Positions 6,512-14,667 of a stretch of 19,839 nt of DNA are shown here, piece by piece. The position numbers and the translations under genes were made by a program. Position 1 is the first letter of the stretch. Every line of letters starts with the position of its first letter. Source of the stretch: Bdellovibrionaceae bacterium UBA2351 (GTDB lineage: Bacteria; Bdellovibrionota; Bdellovibrionia; Bdellovibrionales; Bdellovibrionaceae); the NCBI GenBank assembly GCA_002344565.1, contig DDTZ01000149.1, positions 1 to 19,839 on the forward strand, given 5' to 3'. Under the pieces are notes generated by a model. That model worked only from the letters and a program-made list of their open reading frames with translations. It did no database searches and was not told where the DNA came from.

Positions 6512-6536
6512 TGATTTCACTGCACAAATCTCGGAG
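6501..6536 (+). promoter_or_regulatory. Hairpin pairing the end of the amidase gene with the rph ribosome binding site
   Basis: CTCCGAGAT (6501-6509), inside the last amidase codons, is the perfect complement of ATCTCGGAG (6528-6536), which contains the rph ribosome binding site. An inner stem AGTGA-TT-TCACT (6510-6521) stacks on it. Folding would hide the rph site until a ribosome reaches the amidase stop codon (6509-6511). Confidence 0.6.
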
Positions 6537-6541
6537 AATCC

Positions 6542-7297
6542 ATGAATTTTACTAAATCAGATTTCGAAAAAATTACCCGTAAAGACGGTCGTAAATACAA
6601 TCAACTGCGCACTGTAAAAATCACTACCGATGTCGTTGAATACGCAGAAGGTTCTGCCATGGTAGAATTTGGTAAGACTCGCGTTTTATGTGCTGCTTCC
6701 GTTGAAAATAAATCGGCACCTTGGCTGATCGGCTCTGGTTCAGGCTGGGTAACGGCCGAATACGGGATGCTGCCGCGCTCTACTCACACTCGAATTAAGC
6801 GTGAAAAATCAATGACGGGCGGACGCACTCAAGAAATCTCTCGTTTAATCGGGCGCTCGCTTCGCGCTGCGGTCGATTTAAAAGCTATCTATGAAAAACA
6901 AATCATCATCGATTGTGACGTAATTAACGCCGACGGTGGAACTCGCACAGCGGCTATCACCGGTGGTTTCGTGGCATTGGCTATCGCTCTTAATAAAATG
7001 AAAAACAATAAAGCTATCGCCACCCTACCCCTAAAAAGCTATGTCTCAGCCGTCAGTGTAGGCCTCGAGAATGGCATTCCATTACTAGATTTGAACTATG
7101 ATGAAGATTCAAAAATTCATACAGACATGAACTTTGTGATCAATGCAAAAAACGAATTCATCGAAATTCAAGGAACAGCGGAAAGTGAGCCATTCAGTGA
7201 GACGCAGTTATCAGAAATGATGACGATTGCTCGTTTGGGTTGCCAAGAGTTAATTGCGGAACAAAAGCGCGCTCTTAACGGAATCATCGGTTTATAA
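6542..7297 (+). CDS. rph: Ribonuclease PH
   Basis: A 251-residue phosphorolytic 3'-5' exoribonuclease that trims tRNA 3' ends and works as a hexameric ring in the cytoplasm. Close family motifs are seen: the Arg-rich TRIKREKSMTGGRTQEI (residues 83-99), DGGTRTAAITGG (131-142) that binds phosphate, and DLNYDEDS (183-190) with the catalytic acidic pair Asp183 and Asp189. The length is close to the usual 238-255. The start at 6542 follows CGGAG by a few bases; this site is covered by the hairpin at 6501-6536. rdgB begins 12 bases after the stop, and its AAAGG site overlaps the rph stop codon, so the two are cotranscribed. The pairing rph-rdgB is common in bacteria, where the two are sometimes fused. 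Confidence 0.96.
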   Translation: MNFTKSDFEKITRKDGRKYNQLRTVKITTDVVEYAEGSAMVEFGKTRVLCAASVENKSAPWLIGSGSGWVTAEYGMLPRSTHTRIKREKSMTGGRTQEISRLIGRSLRAAVDLKAIYEKQIIIDCDVINADGGTRTAAITGGFVALAIALNKMKNNKAIATLPLKSYVSAVSVGLENGIPLLDLNYDEDSKIHTDMNFVINAKNEFIEIQGTAESEPFSETQLSEMMTIARLGCQELIAEQKRALNGIIGL

Positions 7298-7309
7298 AGG
7301 TTAGTAGTT

Positions 7310-7903
7310 ATGGAAATGTGGATCGCTACCGGTAACGAAGGCAAACTCAAAGAAATCAAACAAGTTCTGCAGCCGCAAATTCCAGAAATTTCCCTGCATC
7401 ATCAAAATGAACTTAAAGCCTTTACGCCCCGTCCAGAAGATGGAAAGACATACTTAGACAATGCTCGAATTAAAGCACGCTCCCTAAAGTCTGTACGCGA
7501 CAAAGACTGGGTTCTTGGCGATGACACAGGATTGGAAGTCGTTGGACTCGGTAATCTACCGGGCGTTCATTCAGCCCGATACGCCGGTGCCCATGCCAGC
7601 GACAGTGAAAATACCGCTAAATTGCTGAAAATGATGACAATTCGTCACGTAAGTGACCGCAAAGCCCGTTTTTTCTGTTGTTTGGTAATCATGACTCCGG
7701 ATAACCAAGAATGGATTTGTGAGGGCGAACTTTGGGGAACCATCGGAAAATCACCACAGGGAACCCACGGATTTGGCTACGATTCGGTCTTTATCCCGGA
7801 TGGCGAAACCAAAACATTAGCAGAATTGGGACCCGGTTATAAACTAACCCATTCACATAGAACTCTAGCTCTACGCAAATTTCTAGAGCGCTTAAAATCT
7901 TAG
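7310..7903 (+). CDS. rdgB: XTP/dITP pyrophosphatase (non-canonical purine NTPase)
   Basis: A 197-residue member of the Ham1/RdgB family, which hydrolyses XTP, dITP and ITP to the monophosphates and pyrophosphate and so keeps damaged purines out of DNA and RNA. Family marks are the N-terminal ATGNEGK (6-12), the NARIKA stretch (51-56), the metal-binding DDTGL (71-75), HGFGYD (153-158) and the closing SHR (182-184). Length is as expected. AAAGG at 7296-7300 stands 9 bases before the ATG at 7310, better than for the second ATG at 7316. A promoter for prs follows, so transcription of prs does not depend on this gene. Confidence 0.95.
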   Translation: MEMWIATGNEGKLKEIKQVLQPQIPEISLHHQNELKAFTPRPEDGKTYLDNARIKARSLKSVRDKDWVLGDDTGLEVVGLGNLPGVHSARYAGAHASDSENTAKLLKMMTIRHVSDRKARFFCCLVIMTPDNQEWICEGELWGTIGKSPQGTHGFGYDSVFIPDGETKTLAELGPGYKLTHSHRTLALRKFLERLKS

Positions 7904-7953
7904 CGATTTACTACCTCGCTTCGAGTAAAAATTTTCTGTATAAACATTAGCTT

Positions 7954-7982
7954 TTGTCAAAAAATCTTACCAGTGTTATAAA
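7954..7982 (+). promoter_or_regulatory. Strong sigma-70 type promoter of prs with extended -10
   Basis: TTGTCA (7954-7959), a 17-base spacer and TATAAA (7977-7982), each 5 of 6 to consensus, with TG one base before the -10 (7974-7975). Transcription would begin near 7989, only about 15 bases before the ATG at 8005. This places the upstream in-frame TTG (7954) inside the -35 element and rules it out as a start. Confidence 0.8.
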
Positions 7983-8004
7983 TTTTCAAATCCGTGAGGC
8001 GTCT

Positions 8005-8949
8005 ATGGAAACTTTGAAAATCTTCTCTGGTAACTCGAACATTGAACTCGCACGTAAAGTTGCCCAAGAAGCCGGAGTGCCGCTCGGACAATCAAAAATA
8101 TCCTCCTTCGCTGATGGCGAAATTCAAGTTGAAATTCAAGAAAGTGTTCGTGGATGCCATGTCTTCATCATTCAGAGTACATGCCCGCCGGTAAATCAAA
8201 ACTACATGGAACTTTTCATTATGCTCGATGCAATTAAACGTGCTTCGGCAGCCCATATTACTGCGGTCATTCCTTATTTTGGGTACGCTCGCCAAGACCG
8301 CAAAGTAGCGCCACGCGCTCCGATTTCAGCCAAATGCATGGCTGACTTGTTAACGACGGCCGGCGCAGATCGTGTGGTGTGCCTAGATTTACATGCGGCT
8401 CAAATCCAAGGTTTCTTTAACGTTCCTGTCGATCATTTATTTGCGATTCCAACCCTAGCACGCACATTCCGTGAAAAATACGGGTCAGGCGCAGACTACG
8501 TAGTTGTGAGCCCAGATGCTGGAGGTGTGGAACGCGCTCGTGCGTTTGCAAAACGCATTGATTCGTCAATGGCGATTATTGATAAACGCCGTACTAGCCC
8601 AAATGAAGCCAAAGCCCTGCACCTAATCGGAGAAGTAAAAGACAAAACAGCGATTATCGTGGACGACATGGTGGATACCGCGGGAACATTGACTCAAGGA
8701 GTGGACGTTATTCTTAAACATGGCGCTAAACGCGTTTTAGCCCTTGGCACTCACCCGGTTCTATCTGGTCCTGCTATCCAGCGGTTAATTGAAAGCCCAA
8801 TCGAAAAATTGATCGTTGCGGACACTATCCCTCTAACTGAAGCCGCTAAAAAGAGTGGCAAAATCGAAGTCATTTCCATGGCTCCGGTGTTGGCAGAAGC
8901 GATTAAACGTATCTACGGCAACGATTCGGTATCTAGTCTGTTCGACTAG
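8005..8949 (+). CDS. prs: Ribose-phosphate pyrophosphokinase (PRPP synthetase)
   Basis: A 314-residue class I PRPP synthetase, which joins ATP and ribose 5-phosphate to make PRPP for purine, pyrimidine, histidine, tryptophan and NAD synthesis. The sequence follows the E. coli enzyme closely along its length: FADGEIQVEIQESVRG (35-50), YFGYARQDRK (91-100), DLHAAQIQGFF (128-138) with the catalytic His130, SPDAGGVERARAFAKR (169-184), the flexible-loop IDKRR (192-196), and the PRPP-binding VDDMVDTAGT (219-228). GAGG five bases upstream and the promoter at 7954-7982 fix the start at 8005. It heads the run prs-rplY-pth-ychF, a neighbourhood (prs-ctc-pth) found in many bacteria. Confidence 0.97.
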   Translation: METLKIFSGNSNIELARKVAQEAGVPLGQSKISSFADGEIQVEIQESVRGCHVFIIQSTCPPVNQNYMELFIMLDAIKRASAAHITAVIPYFGYARQDRKVAPRAPISAKCMADLLTTAGADRVVCLDLHAAQIQGFFNVPVDHLFAIPTLARTFREKYGSGADYVVVSPDAGGVERARAFAKRIDSSMAIIDKRRTSPNEAKALHLIGEVKDKTAIIVDDMVDTAGTLTQGVDVILKHGAKRVLALGTHPVLSGPAIQRLIESPIEKLIVADTIPLTEAAKKSGKIEVISMAPVLAEAIKRIYGNDSVSSLFD

Positions 8950-9040
8950 TGTTTTTGCCTGTGAACTTTTCAAAAAACCGCTGAATTTTCTTGCCCTTTT
9001 GGACTTCGTGGACTAATCCTCGTCTTTCAACAATACACTT

Positions 9041-9069
9041 TTCAAATAACAAACTAACTTGTTTATAGA
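9041..9069 (+). promoter_or_regulatory. Weak candidate promoter of rplY
   Basis: TTCAAA (9041-9046), a 17-base spacer and TATAGA (9064-9069), each 4 of 6 to consensus, would start transcription around 9076, 15 bases before the ATG. That short leader is like the one predicted for prs, but the match is modest and the 141-base gap could simply be read through from prs. Confidence 0.35.
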
Positions 9070-9090
9070 AAGTACTTGAAAGAGGATGAT

Positions 9091-9780
9091 ATGAAACAAA
9101 GAACCGAACTATCTGTAGAGCCACGCGGCAACGGAAAACACGCTAATCGCGCATTAAGAAAATCAATGAAAGTTCCAGCTGTAATTTACGGCGCGGTAAC
9201 AAACGTTAATGTTAGCATCGCTGAAAACGACGTAATCAAATACAATTCTCGTAAATTTGATAATGCCCTTTTCACATTAAAAAGCTCAATCAAAGACGCT
9301 AACGGCAAAGTTGTTCTTTTCAAATCTGTAGACATTCACCCATTAACTCGCCGTCCAGTTCATGCTGATTTATACGCTCTTGATTTAACTAAAACAGTTC
9401 GCGTATCTATCGAAATCAAAACTGAAGGTAAACCAGCCGGTATTTCTGATGGCGGTTTATTAAGTATCGTGAATCGTCAGGTTGAAATCGAAGTTCTTCC
9501 AACTGATATCCCTGAATCTTTAACAGTAGACGTTTCTCACCTTGGTGTTGGCGAATCTGTACACGTATCTGATTTAAAATTACCAGCTGGCGTGAAAATG
9601 ATCTCGGCAGCAGATTTAACTCTAGCAGTTGTAACTACAATTGAAGAAGAAGCGGCAGCTCCAGCAGCAGCGGCAGCAGCGACTCCAGCAGCAGGCGCAG
9701 CAGCTCCGGCGGCAGCAGCAGGTAAAGCACCAGCGGCAGCGGCTCCAGCTAAAGATGCTAAAGCTCCAGCTAAGAAATAA
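9091..9780 (+). CDS. rplY: Ribosomal protein bL25, CTC type, with Ala/Pro/Lys-rich tail
   Basis: A 229-residue protein of the bL25/TL5/CTC family, which binds 5S rRNA in the large ribosomal subunit. The N-terminal 5S-binding domain covers about residues 1-95 (RALRKSMKVPAVIYG, then DIHPLTRRPVHADLYAL) and the CTC beta domain about 96-184 (EGKPAGISDGGLL, IEVLPTDIPESL, GESVHVSDLKLP). The last 45 residues (185-229) are almost only Ala, Pro, Lys and Glu and end in KAPAKK, a flexible tail that in amino-acid make-up resembles histone H1-like tails. AGAGGA four bases before the ATG at 9091 is preferred over the TTG at 9076. pth starts five bases after the stop. Confidence 0.95.
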   Translation: MKQRTELSVEPRGNGKHANRALRKSMKVPAVIYGAVTNVNVSIAENDVIKYNSRKFDNALFTLKSSIKDANGKVVLFKSVDIHPLTRRPVHADLYALDLTKTVRVSIEIKTEGKPAGISDGGLLSIVNRQVEIEVLPTDIPESLTVDVSHLGVGESVHVSDLKLPAGVKMISAADLTLAVVTTIEEEAAAPAAAAAATPAAGAAAPAAAAGKAPAAAAPAKDAKAPAKK

Positions 9781-9785
9781 TATTC

Positions 9786-10346
9786 ATGTGGTTAATCGTC
9801 GGACTGGGTAATCCAGGTTCGCAATATAAATTCAACCGCCATAACATAGGGTTCATGGCGGTTGATTCGTTTGTAGGGCCTGACAAAACGAAATCGTTCA
9901 AATCAGAATTCAAGGCCGAATTTCTTAAATTAAAATCAAATGACGAAGATATTTTACTTCTAAAGCCGATGACGTACATGAATCTTTCCGGAGACTCTGT
10001 ACAAGAGGTCGTTAGCTTTTTCAAAGTGCCTTTAGATCGTTTGATCGTCGTTCATGACGAAATTGATCAACCTATGGGTAAGATCAAAGTTCAAAAAGCC
10101 CGTGGTCATGGCGGTCATAATGGTATTCGCGATATCACCGCAAAACTAGGCACTAATGATTATATTCGATTACGCCTAGGTGTGGGACGCCCGCCAGTAC
10201 CGGAAATGAATGTGGCTGATTATGTATTGCAGAATTTTGGCAAAGACCAACAAGAGGCTCTAGCCGAACTTCTAGCACAATCTACACAAGCACTTGAGAG
10301 TATCATCATTGACGGTTATGCTAAAGCCGCCAATAAGTTTAACTAA
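9786..10346 (+). CDS. pth: Peptidyl-tRNA hydrolase
   Basis: A 186-residue enzyme that frees tRNA from prematurely released peptidyl-tRNA. Conserved residues are in their usual places: GLGNPG with Asn9, RHNIG with catalytic His19, PMTYMNLSG with Asn66, HDEID with Asp91, and GHGGHNGIRD with Asn112. Length fits the bacterial family (about 185-195). There is almost no ribosome binding site (AAGAAA only), and the start lies five bases behind the rplY stop, so translation is probably coupled to rplY. Confidence 0.97.
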   Translation: MWLIVGLGNPGSQYKFNRHNIGFMAVDSFVGPDKTKSFKSEFKAEFLKLKSNDEDILLLKPMTYMNLSGDSVQEVVSFFKVPLDRLIVVHDEIDQPMGKIKVQKARGHGGHNGIRDITAKLGTNDYIRLRLGVGRPPVPEMNVADYVLQNFGKDQQEALAELLAQSTQALESIIIDGYAKAANKFN

Positions 10347-10364
10347 AAATAAAAAGAGGAAACA

Positions 10365-11465
10365 ATGGCATTACAAGTAGGCATCGTTGGATTACCAAAT
10401 GTAGGAAAAAGCACTCTATTCAATGCGCTAACATCGGCAAAAGCAGAAGCTGCCAACTATCCATTCTGTACTATCGATCCAAACGTTGGGGTCGTTACAG
10501 TTCCTGACATTCGACTTGAGAAAATCACACAGTTTATCAAACCTCAAAACGTAGTTCCAACAACTATCGAGTTCGTAGATATCGCCGGCATCGTTAAAGG
10601 TGCCTCTAAAGGTGAAGGTTTAGGAAATCAGTTTCTGAGCCACATTCGCCAAACCGATGCAATCGTACACGTTGTACGTTGTTTTGATGACGAAAATATT
10701 ATTCACGTAAACGGTAGCGTTGATCCACTTCGCGATATGGAAGTTATCAACACAGAATTGATGCTTGCTGATTTAGACTCAATGGAAAAGCGTCTTCAAC
10801 GGGTTGAGAAACTGGCGAAGAATTCAACGGATAAAAAAGTTTTAGCCGAACACTCGATTGTTAAAAAAGTTTATGAAGCTCTATCCAAAGGACTTCCGGC
10901 ACGTTCAATAACTCCGGATGAATCAGAAGCACAGATTTACAAAGAATTACATTTGTTGACGTCAAAACCAGTTCTTTATGTGTGTAACGTTTCTGACGTT
11001 GATTTCTCTAAAGGTGGTAATGAATGGGTTCGCTCGGTTGAAAAGCGTGCAGCTGAAGAGAACAACAAAACTGTTATGCTTTGCTCTGCGATGGAAGCTG
11101 AAATTGCACAATTGCCTCCAGAAGATCGCAAAGAATTCCTTCAATCAATGGGAGCAACAGAGCCTGGATTGGCTCGCCTAATCCGCGAAGCCTATTTCTT
11201 GTTAGGCCTTTACACGTATTTTACTGCAGGTGAAAAAGAAGTGCGCGCTTGGACAATTAAAAAAGGCATGAAAGCGCCTCAAGCCGCGGGTGTAATTCAT
11301 ACGGACTTTGAAAAAGGTTTTATTCGTGCGGAAACGTATCACTGCGAAGATTTATTCAACTTAAAAACAGAACAAGCGGTTAAAGATGCCGGCAAATACC
11401 GTATCGAAGGTAAAGAATACCTTGTAAAAGATGGCGATATTTTGTTCTTCAGATTTAACGTTTAG
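10365..11465 (+). CDS. ychF: Ribosome-binding ATPase YchF (Obg-like)
   Basis: A 366-residue P-loop NTPase of the Obg/YchF family, known to prefer ATP and to bind ribosomes and act in stress responses. G1 is GLPNVGKST (9-17), G3 is DIAG (72-75), and the region equivalent to the GTP-specific NKxD motif is NVSD (208-211), lacking the Lys as expected for YchF. A coiled region spans about 130-175, and the C-terminal TGS domain is seen from about residue 280 (FFTAGEKEVRAW-like stretch, then FEKGFIRAE). The start has AGAGGA four bases upstream, and the gene follows pth by 18 bases, a common order. Confidence 0.97.
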   Translation: MALQVGIVGLPNVGKSTLFNALTSAKAEAANYPFCTIDPNVGVVTVPDIRLEKITQFIKPQNVVPTTIEFVDIAGIVKGASKGEGLGNQFLSHIRQTDAIVHVVRCFDDENIIHVNGSVDPLRDMEVINTELMLADLDSMEKRLQRVEKLAKNSTDKKVLAEHSIVKKVYEALSKGLPARSITPDESEAQIYKELHLLTSKPVLYVCNVSDVDFSKGGNEWVRSVEKRAAEENNKTVMLCSAMEAEIAQLPPEDRKEFLQSMGATEPGLARLIREAYFLLGLYTYFTAGEKEVRAWTIKKGMKAPQAAGVIHTDFEKGFIRAETYHCEDLFNLKTEQAVKDAGKYRIEGKEYLVKDGDILFFRFNV

Positions 11466-11516
11466 TATTAATTGTGCATTAACTTTTTCACGGTTAGAAA
11501 AAGCAGCAGGTGTCTC

Positions 11517-12980
11517 ATGGAAGAAGTATTAAAAAAAAGTGGTCTACAAATCGGTCAGCTGATCCGCAGTAAAAAAATTTCTTCAGAGGAAGTTTTTAGA
11601 TTGCACTCTCAGCTGATCAACCGATTCAATCCTGTTTTAAACGCCGTGGTAGAAAGCAACCACGAACAGGGCCTAGCAAAGGCACGGCAACTCGATAACG
11701 ATCTAAAAAATCAAAACTTAGCTGATAAACCTTACTATGGCGTTCCCTATACATGTAAGGAAATGATTTCTGTAAGTGGCTTTCATCGCACTGGTGGAAA
11801 CTACTATCACAAAGATGATATCGCCGATGAAACGGGAACCGTCGTTGAACGTGTGAATAAGCAAGACATGGTTATGCTGGGAACAACGAATGTTCCCGAG
11901 TTTGGTTTTTGGTTTGAAACTAAAAATACGATTTATGGTCGTACTAAAAATCCTTACAACGAGAAAAAAACTTCGGGTGGCAGCAGCGGCGGCGAAGGTT
12001 CAATCATTGGCTTAGGTGCTAGCCCTATCGGTTTAGGTAGTGATATTGGCGGAAGTATCCGTATCCCCGCTTTCTTTTGCGGTGTATTTGGCCACAAGCC
12101 GTCTTACAAGTTAGTTCCACTCACTGGCCATTTCCCCAATTCTATTCAAAGTCTTTCGGAAATGAACGAGAGTGAATATCCTCTGACTACAATTGGACCG
12201 ATGACTCGCAAGTCTGAAGACCTACTACCTATGCTTAAAATTATGTCGGGTGCCGACTCGTTTGATAAACAAGCGATTAACAATCACCGCGAACTTTTGA
12301 ACAAAAAACCAGTTTTGAAAAAGGTCTACGTATTATCAGATCCAGAAATTCATGGCACGACTCGAACTAATTCTGAAATTAAAAAAGCGGTGGAAAATGC
12401 CGCTAGTTATTTCGAACAACTGGGGCATCCTGTCGTTGAAATTAAATCTGGCTTTTTTAGAGATGCTTTATTGATGTGGTCAAGTCGACTGAGTGGATTG
12501 AAACGATCATCTTTTGGAGACCTGATCTCACCTAATAAGTCGATCAATCCCCTTCAAGAAATTTCAAAGCTTTTAACTGGAAAATCCAATCACACTCTAC
12601 CGGCGTTTGTTCTTAGTCAATTAGACGGCCGTGTTCACGATACACACTCACTCGAACACAACCAAGAAAAACTTAGATTATTTAAGTCTGAGTTGAATCA
12701 GCTATTAGGCGAACATTCAATCTTGCTATTCCCGACGCAACCAAGATCCGCACCTTATCATAACCAGCTTTTTCTATCGCCGTTTGATTTTGTCTACGCC
12801 GGCATTTTTAATGCCCTAGAAGTCCCAGTGACCCAAGTACCGCTCGGCCTTGACTCAAAGCAAATGCCTATTGGCGTTCAAATCGTGGGCGCCTGGGGAA
12901 ATGATGTGTTAACGATTAAAGCGGCTCAGGATTTGGAAGGCGCCTTTGGCGGTTGGCAACCACCCGAGTTCTATAGTTAA
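11517..12980 (+). CDS. Amidase-signature hydrolase resembling fatty-acid amide hydrolase 2
   Basis: A 487-residue amidase-signature enzyme. The Ser-cisSer-Lys triad is complete: Lys81 (PYTCKEM), Ser156 (TSGGSSGGEGS) and Ser180 (DIGGSIRIP), with the same spacings (99 and 24) as Lys142, Ser217 and Ser241 of mammalian FAAH. Beyond the core, the resemblance is to eukaryotic FAAH2 rather than to GatA: FFCGVFGHKPS, the GPMTR.SEDLLPMLK stretch, and the C-terminus with PLGLDSKQMPIGVQIVG and a closing FGGW. FAAH enzymes split fatty-acid amides; the substrate here is unknown. No signal peptide or N-terminal membrane segment is seen, so it is probably cytoplasmic. The ATG at 11517 has CAGCAGG about six bases upstream; a TTG at 11472 is less likely. 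It ends four bases from the metal permease fusion on the other strand, so the two converge. Confidence 0.88.
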   Translation: MEEVLKKSGLQIGQLIRSKKISSEEVFRLHSQLINRFNPVLNAVVESNHEQGLAKARQLDNDLKNQNLADKPYYGVPYTCKEMISVSGFHRTGGNYYHKDDIADETGTVVERVNKQDMVMLGTTNVPEFGFWFETKNTIYGRTKNPYNEKKTSGGSSGGEGSIIGLGASPIGLGSDIGGSIRIPAFFCGVFGHKPSYKLVPLTGHFPNSIQSLSEMNESEYPLTTIGPMTRKSEDLLPMLKIMSGADSFDKQAINNHRELLNKKPVLKKVYVLSDPEIHGTTRTNSEIKKAVENAASYFEQLGHPVVEIKSGFFRDALLMWSSRLSGLKRSSFGDLISPNKSINPLQEISKLLTGKSNHTLPAFVLSQLDGRVHDTHSLEHNQEKLRLFKSELNQLLGEHSILLFPTQPRSAPYHNQLFLSPFDFVYAGIFNALEVPVTQVPLGLDSKQMPIGVQIVGAWGNDVLTIKAAQDLEGAFGGWQPPEFYS

Positions 12981-12984
12981 ACTC

Positions 12985-14667
12985 TTAAGATTCTTTTTTT
13001 AGGATTGTATAAATAACATCTAAGTTTAATTTTAAAAGATCTAAATAGGATTTAGAGTCATAAAAACTAGCAGGAACAACTTCACCATATACTTCGCCAG
13101 AATACGTACGCTGATATTCACGCACTAAGCTTTCTAGCAAAAAGTTGACCGAGCCATACTCTTTAATAAGTGGAACATTGCTGTCTTTTAAAAATTTCTT
13201 CAAATTCAAAACATCACTAGGACTTGTACTTTGGTTGTAAAAGAAAACATTAATACCTAATAAGTCGCGCAGAAAGTACAATGAGTTGTGGCTAATTAAA
13301 ACAGAACGCCCTTTAAACGTGCGAAACTTGTCTTGAGTCTGTTTGGTATAGTCCAAAATATCTTTCTTGGCGCTATCAAAACGCGAATCTAAAACTGATT
13401 TGAATTCTGGATATTCGGAAATAAATGTCGTTTTAATTGTTTCTAGAATGGTAACGGTCCATTCCGGGTTCAGCCAGAAATGAGGGTCTTGCGCGCTAGC
13501 GACTTTACCGACAGCCGTTAAGTTTACAAATCGGACCTCAATATTTATTTTGGCCACCTGATCCTTAAGACCTTCCTCAAGTCCATTGCCTATATACAAA
13601 AACAGCTTAGCTTTTTTGATTTTTTTTAAATCCGATGGTTTTAATTGGTAATTGTGAATCGATTGATCATCAGGAATCAGTGTTTCTATCGGAACCTTGT
13701 CTTCTGACTTAATTAAGTGATTCACGAACAGTTTCAAATACGGACTGGACAGCAAAATCTGATCTTTAGGTTGCAAACGCGTAAATATTGCTGCATCGGC
13801 TTTGGGCTGAAAGACAAATATCAAGAATGCTACGATCGCAGCCTTAACAAAACTCGGACGCAGAGCCACCGACGAAAGAAACAGAATTCCACCCGCCAGA
13901 ATGATTGTTGGGCCCGTAGGCCAATCAAAGCCCACCGACATAAACAAGCCTAATAGACTCATAACGACACCGATGCCTAGGGCATAGTGAATTTGTTTAT
14001 TGATTGGTTTTACGAGTACTTTTCCAATCAAAGCCGGAACCAGCAATAAACCCAAGGCGAGTAACGTACCTACAGAGTAGAAACAAAGAACCAAAATCCA
14101 AAGGACAAGGAAATAGAAAATACTTTTTACTTGTTGAATTGGAATACCCAAGAACTGCGCATACTCCGGATCCATTAAAACGATCAGAAGATTTTTTCGA
14201 ATGCGGCTAAAGATCAACCGAATAAACACACTGGAAACAAACAAAATTAGTAGCCACACATTATCAATCAGCAAAATATTTCCGATCAGAATATGAGATA
14301 AATCGATTTTTATGCCCGACTTTAAAACAATCAATAGACCAAGGGCACTGAAGGTTAGGTAAACCACCGTCAGCACGCCGTCCTCTTTGATTGTTACGAA
14401 CTTATTTAGACCCATCATCAAACCGAGCACTAAAACTCCGGCAAACAATCCACCTAAAATCAAACCCGCATAGGACATTCCATAAAACATAAACGCCAGT
14501 GCAAAACCAGGCAGTAGAGAATGACTGATCGCTTCGCCCATCAAAGTCATGCGTTTTAAATTTAGAAATACACCTATCGGTGCCGCAGCGTAACTGATCA
14601 AAAGACTCGCGATCAAAGCATTTAAATATAGATCATAATCTTGGAAAAAGCTTTGGAATCCGTCCAC
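12985..14667 (-). CDS. Metal ABC transporter permease fused to its periplasmic metal-binding domain
   Basis: A 560-residue fusion of ZnuB/MntB-type permease and ZnuA-type binding protein. Residues 1-270 make a multi-span permease (GEAISHSLLPG at 44-54, DPEYAQFLGI at 166-175, SVGTLLALGLLLVPALIG at 198-215). A hydrophobic stretch at 275-293 (VKAAIVAFLIFVF then QPKADAAIF) looks like a retained signal peptide that now serves as a membrane anchor. Residues 294-560 form the binding domain, with three of the expected zinc/manganese ligands: His338 (SIHNYQLKPSD), His396 (DPHFWLNP) and His460 (ISHNSLYF). The fourth, acidic ligand is unclear. No His-rich loop as in many ZnuA proteins is present. It starts with GTG overlapping the last base of the ATPase stop codon, so both are translated as a pair. 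Zinc versus manganese cannot be told from sequence. Confidence 0.88.
   Translation of the reverse strand: MDGFQSFFQDYDLYLNALIASLLISYAAAPIGVFLNLKRMTLMGEAISHSLLPGFALAFMFYGMSYAGLILGGLFAGVLVLGLMMGLNKFVTIKEDGVLTVVYLTFSALGLLIVLKSGIKIDLSHILIGNILLIDNVWLLILFVSSVFIRLIFSRIRKNLLIVLMDPEYAQFLGIPIQQVKSIFYFLVLWILVLCFYSVGTLLALGLLLVPALIGKVLVKPINKQIHYALGIGVVMSLLGLFMSVGFDWPTGPTIILAGGILFLSSVALRPSFVKAAIVAFLIFVFQPKADAAIFTRLQPKDQILLSSPYLKLFVNHLIKSEDKVPIETLIPDDQSIHNYQLKPSDLKKIKKAKLFLYIGNGLEEGLKDQVAKINIEVRFVNLTAVGKVASAQDPHFWLNPEWTVTILETIKTTFISEYPEFKSVLDSRFDSAKKDILDYTKQTQDKFRTFKGRSVLISHNSLYFLRDLLGINVFFYNQSTSPSDVLNLKKFLKDSNVPLIKEYGSVNFLLESLVREYQRTYSGEVYGEVVPASFYDSKSYLDLLKLNLDVIYTILKKES

Noticed and set aside
7911..7940. 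Terminator after rdgB (CTCG-CTT-CGAG)
   Set aside because: Only four base pairs, with mismatches beyond; the following AT-rich sequence belongs to the prs promoter region.
7954..8004. TTG start extending PRPP synthetase by 17 residues
   Set aside because: The TTG is part of the -35 element of a strong promoter, so it is not transcribed from it; the family begins at METLKIFSGN.
11483..11503. CTTTTTC-GAAAAAG hairpin between ychF and the FAAH2-like amidase as a terminator
   Set aside because: The stem is all A-T apart from its ends and is not followed by a T run; too weak to claim.
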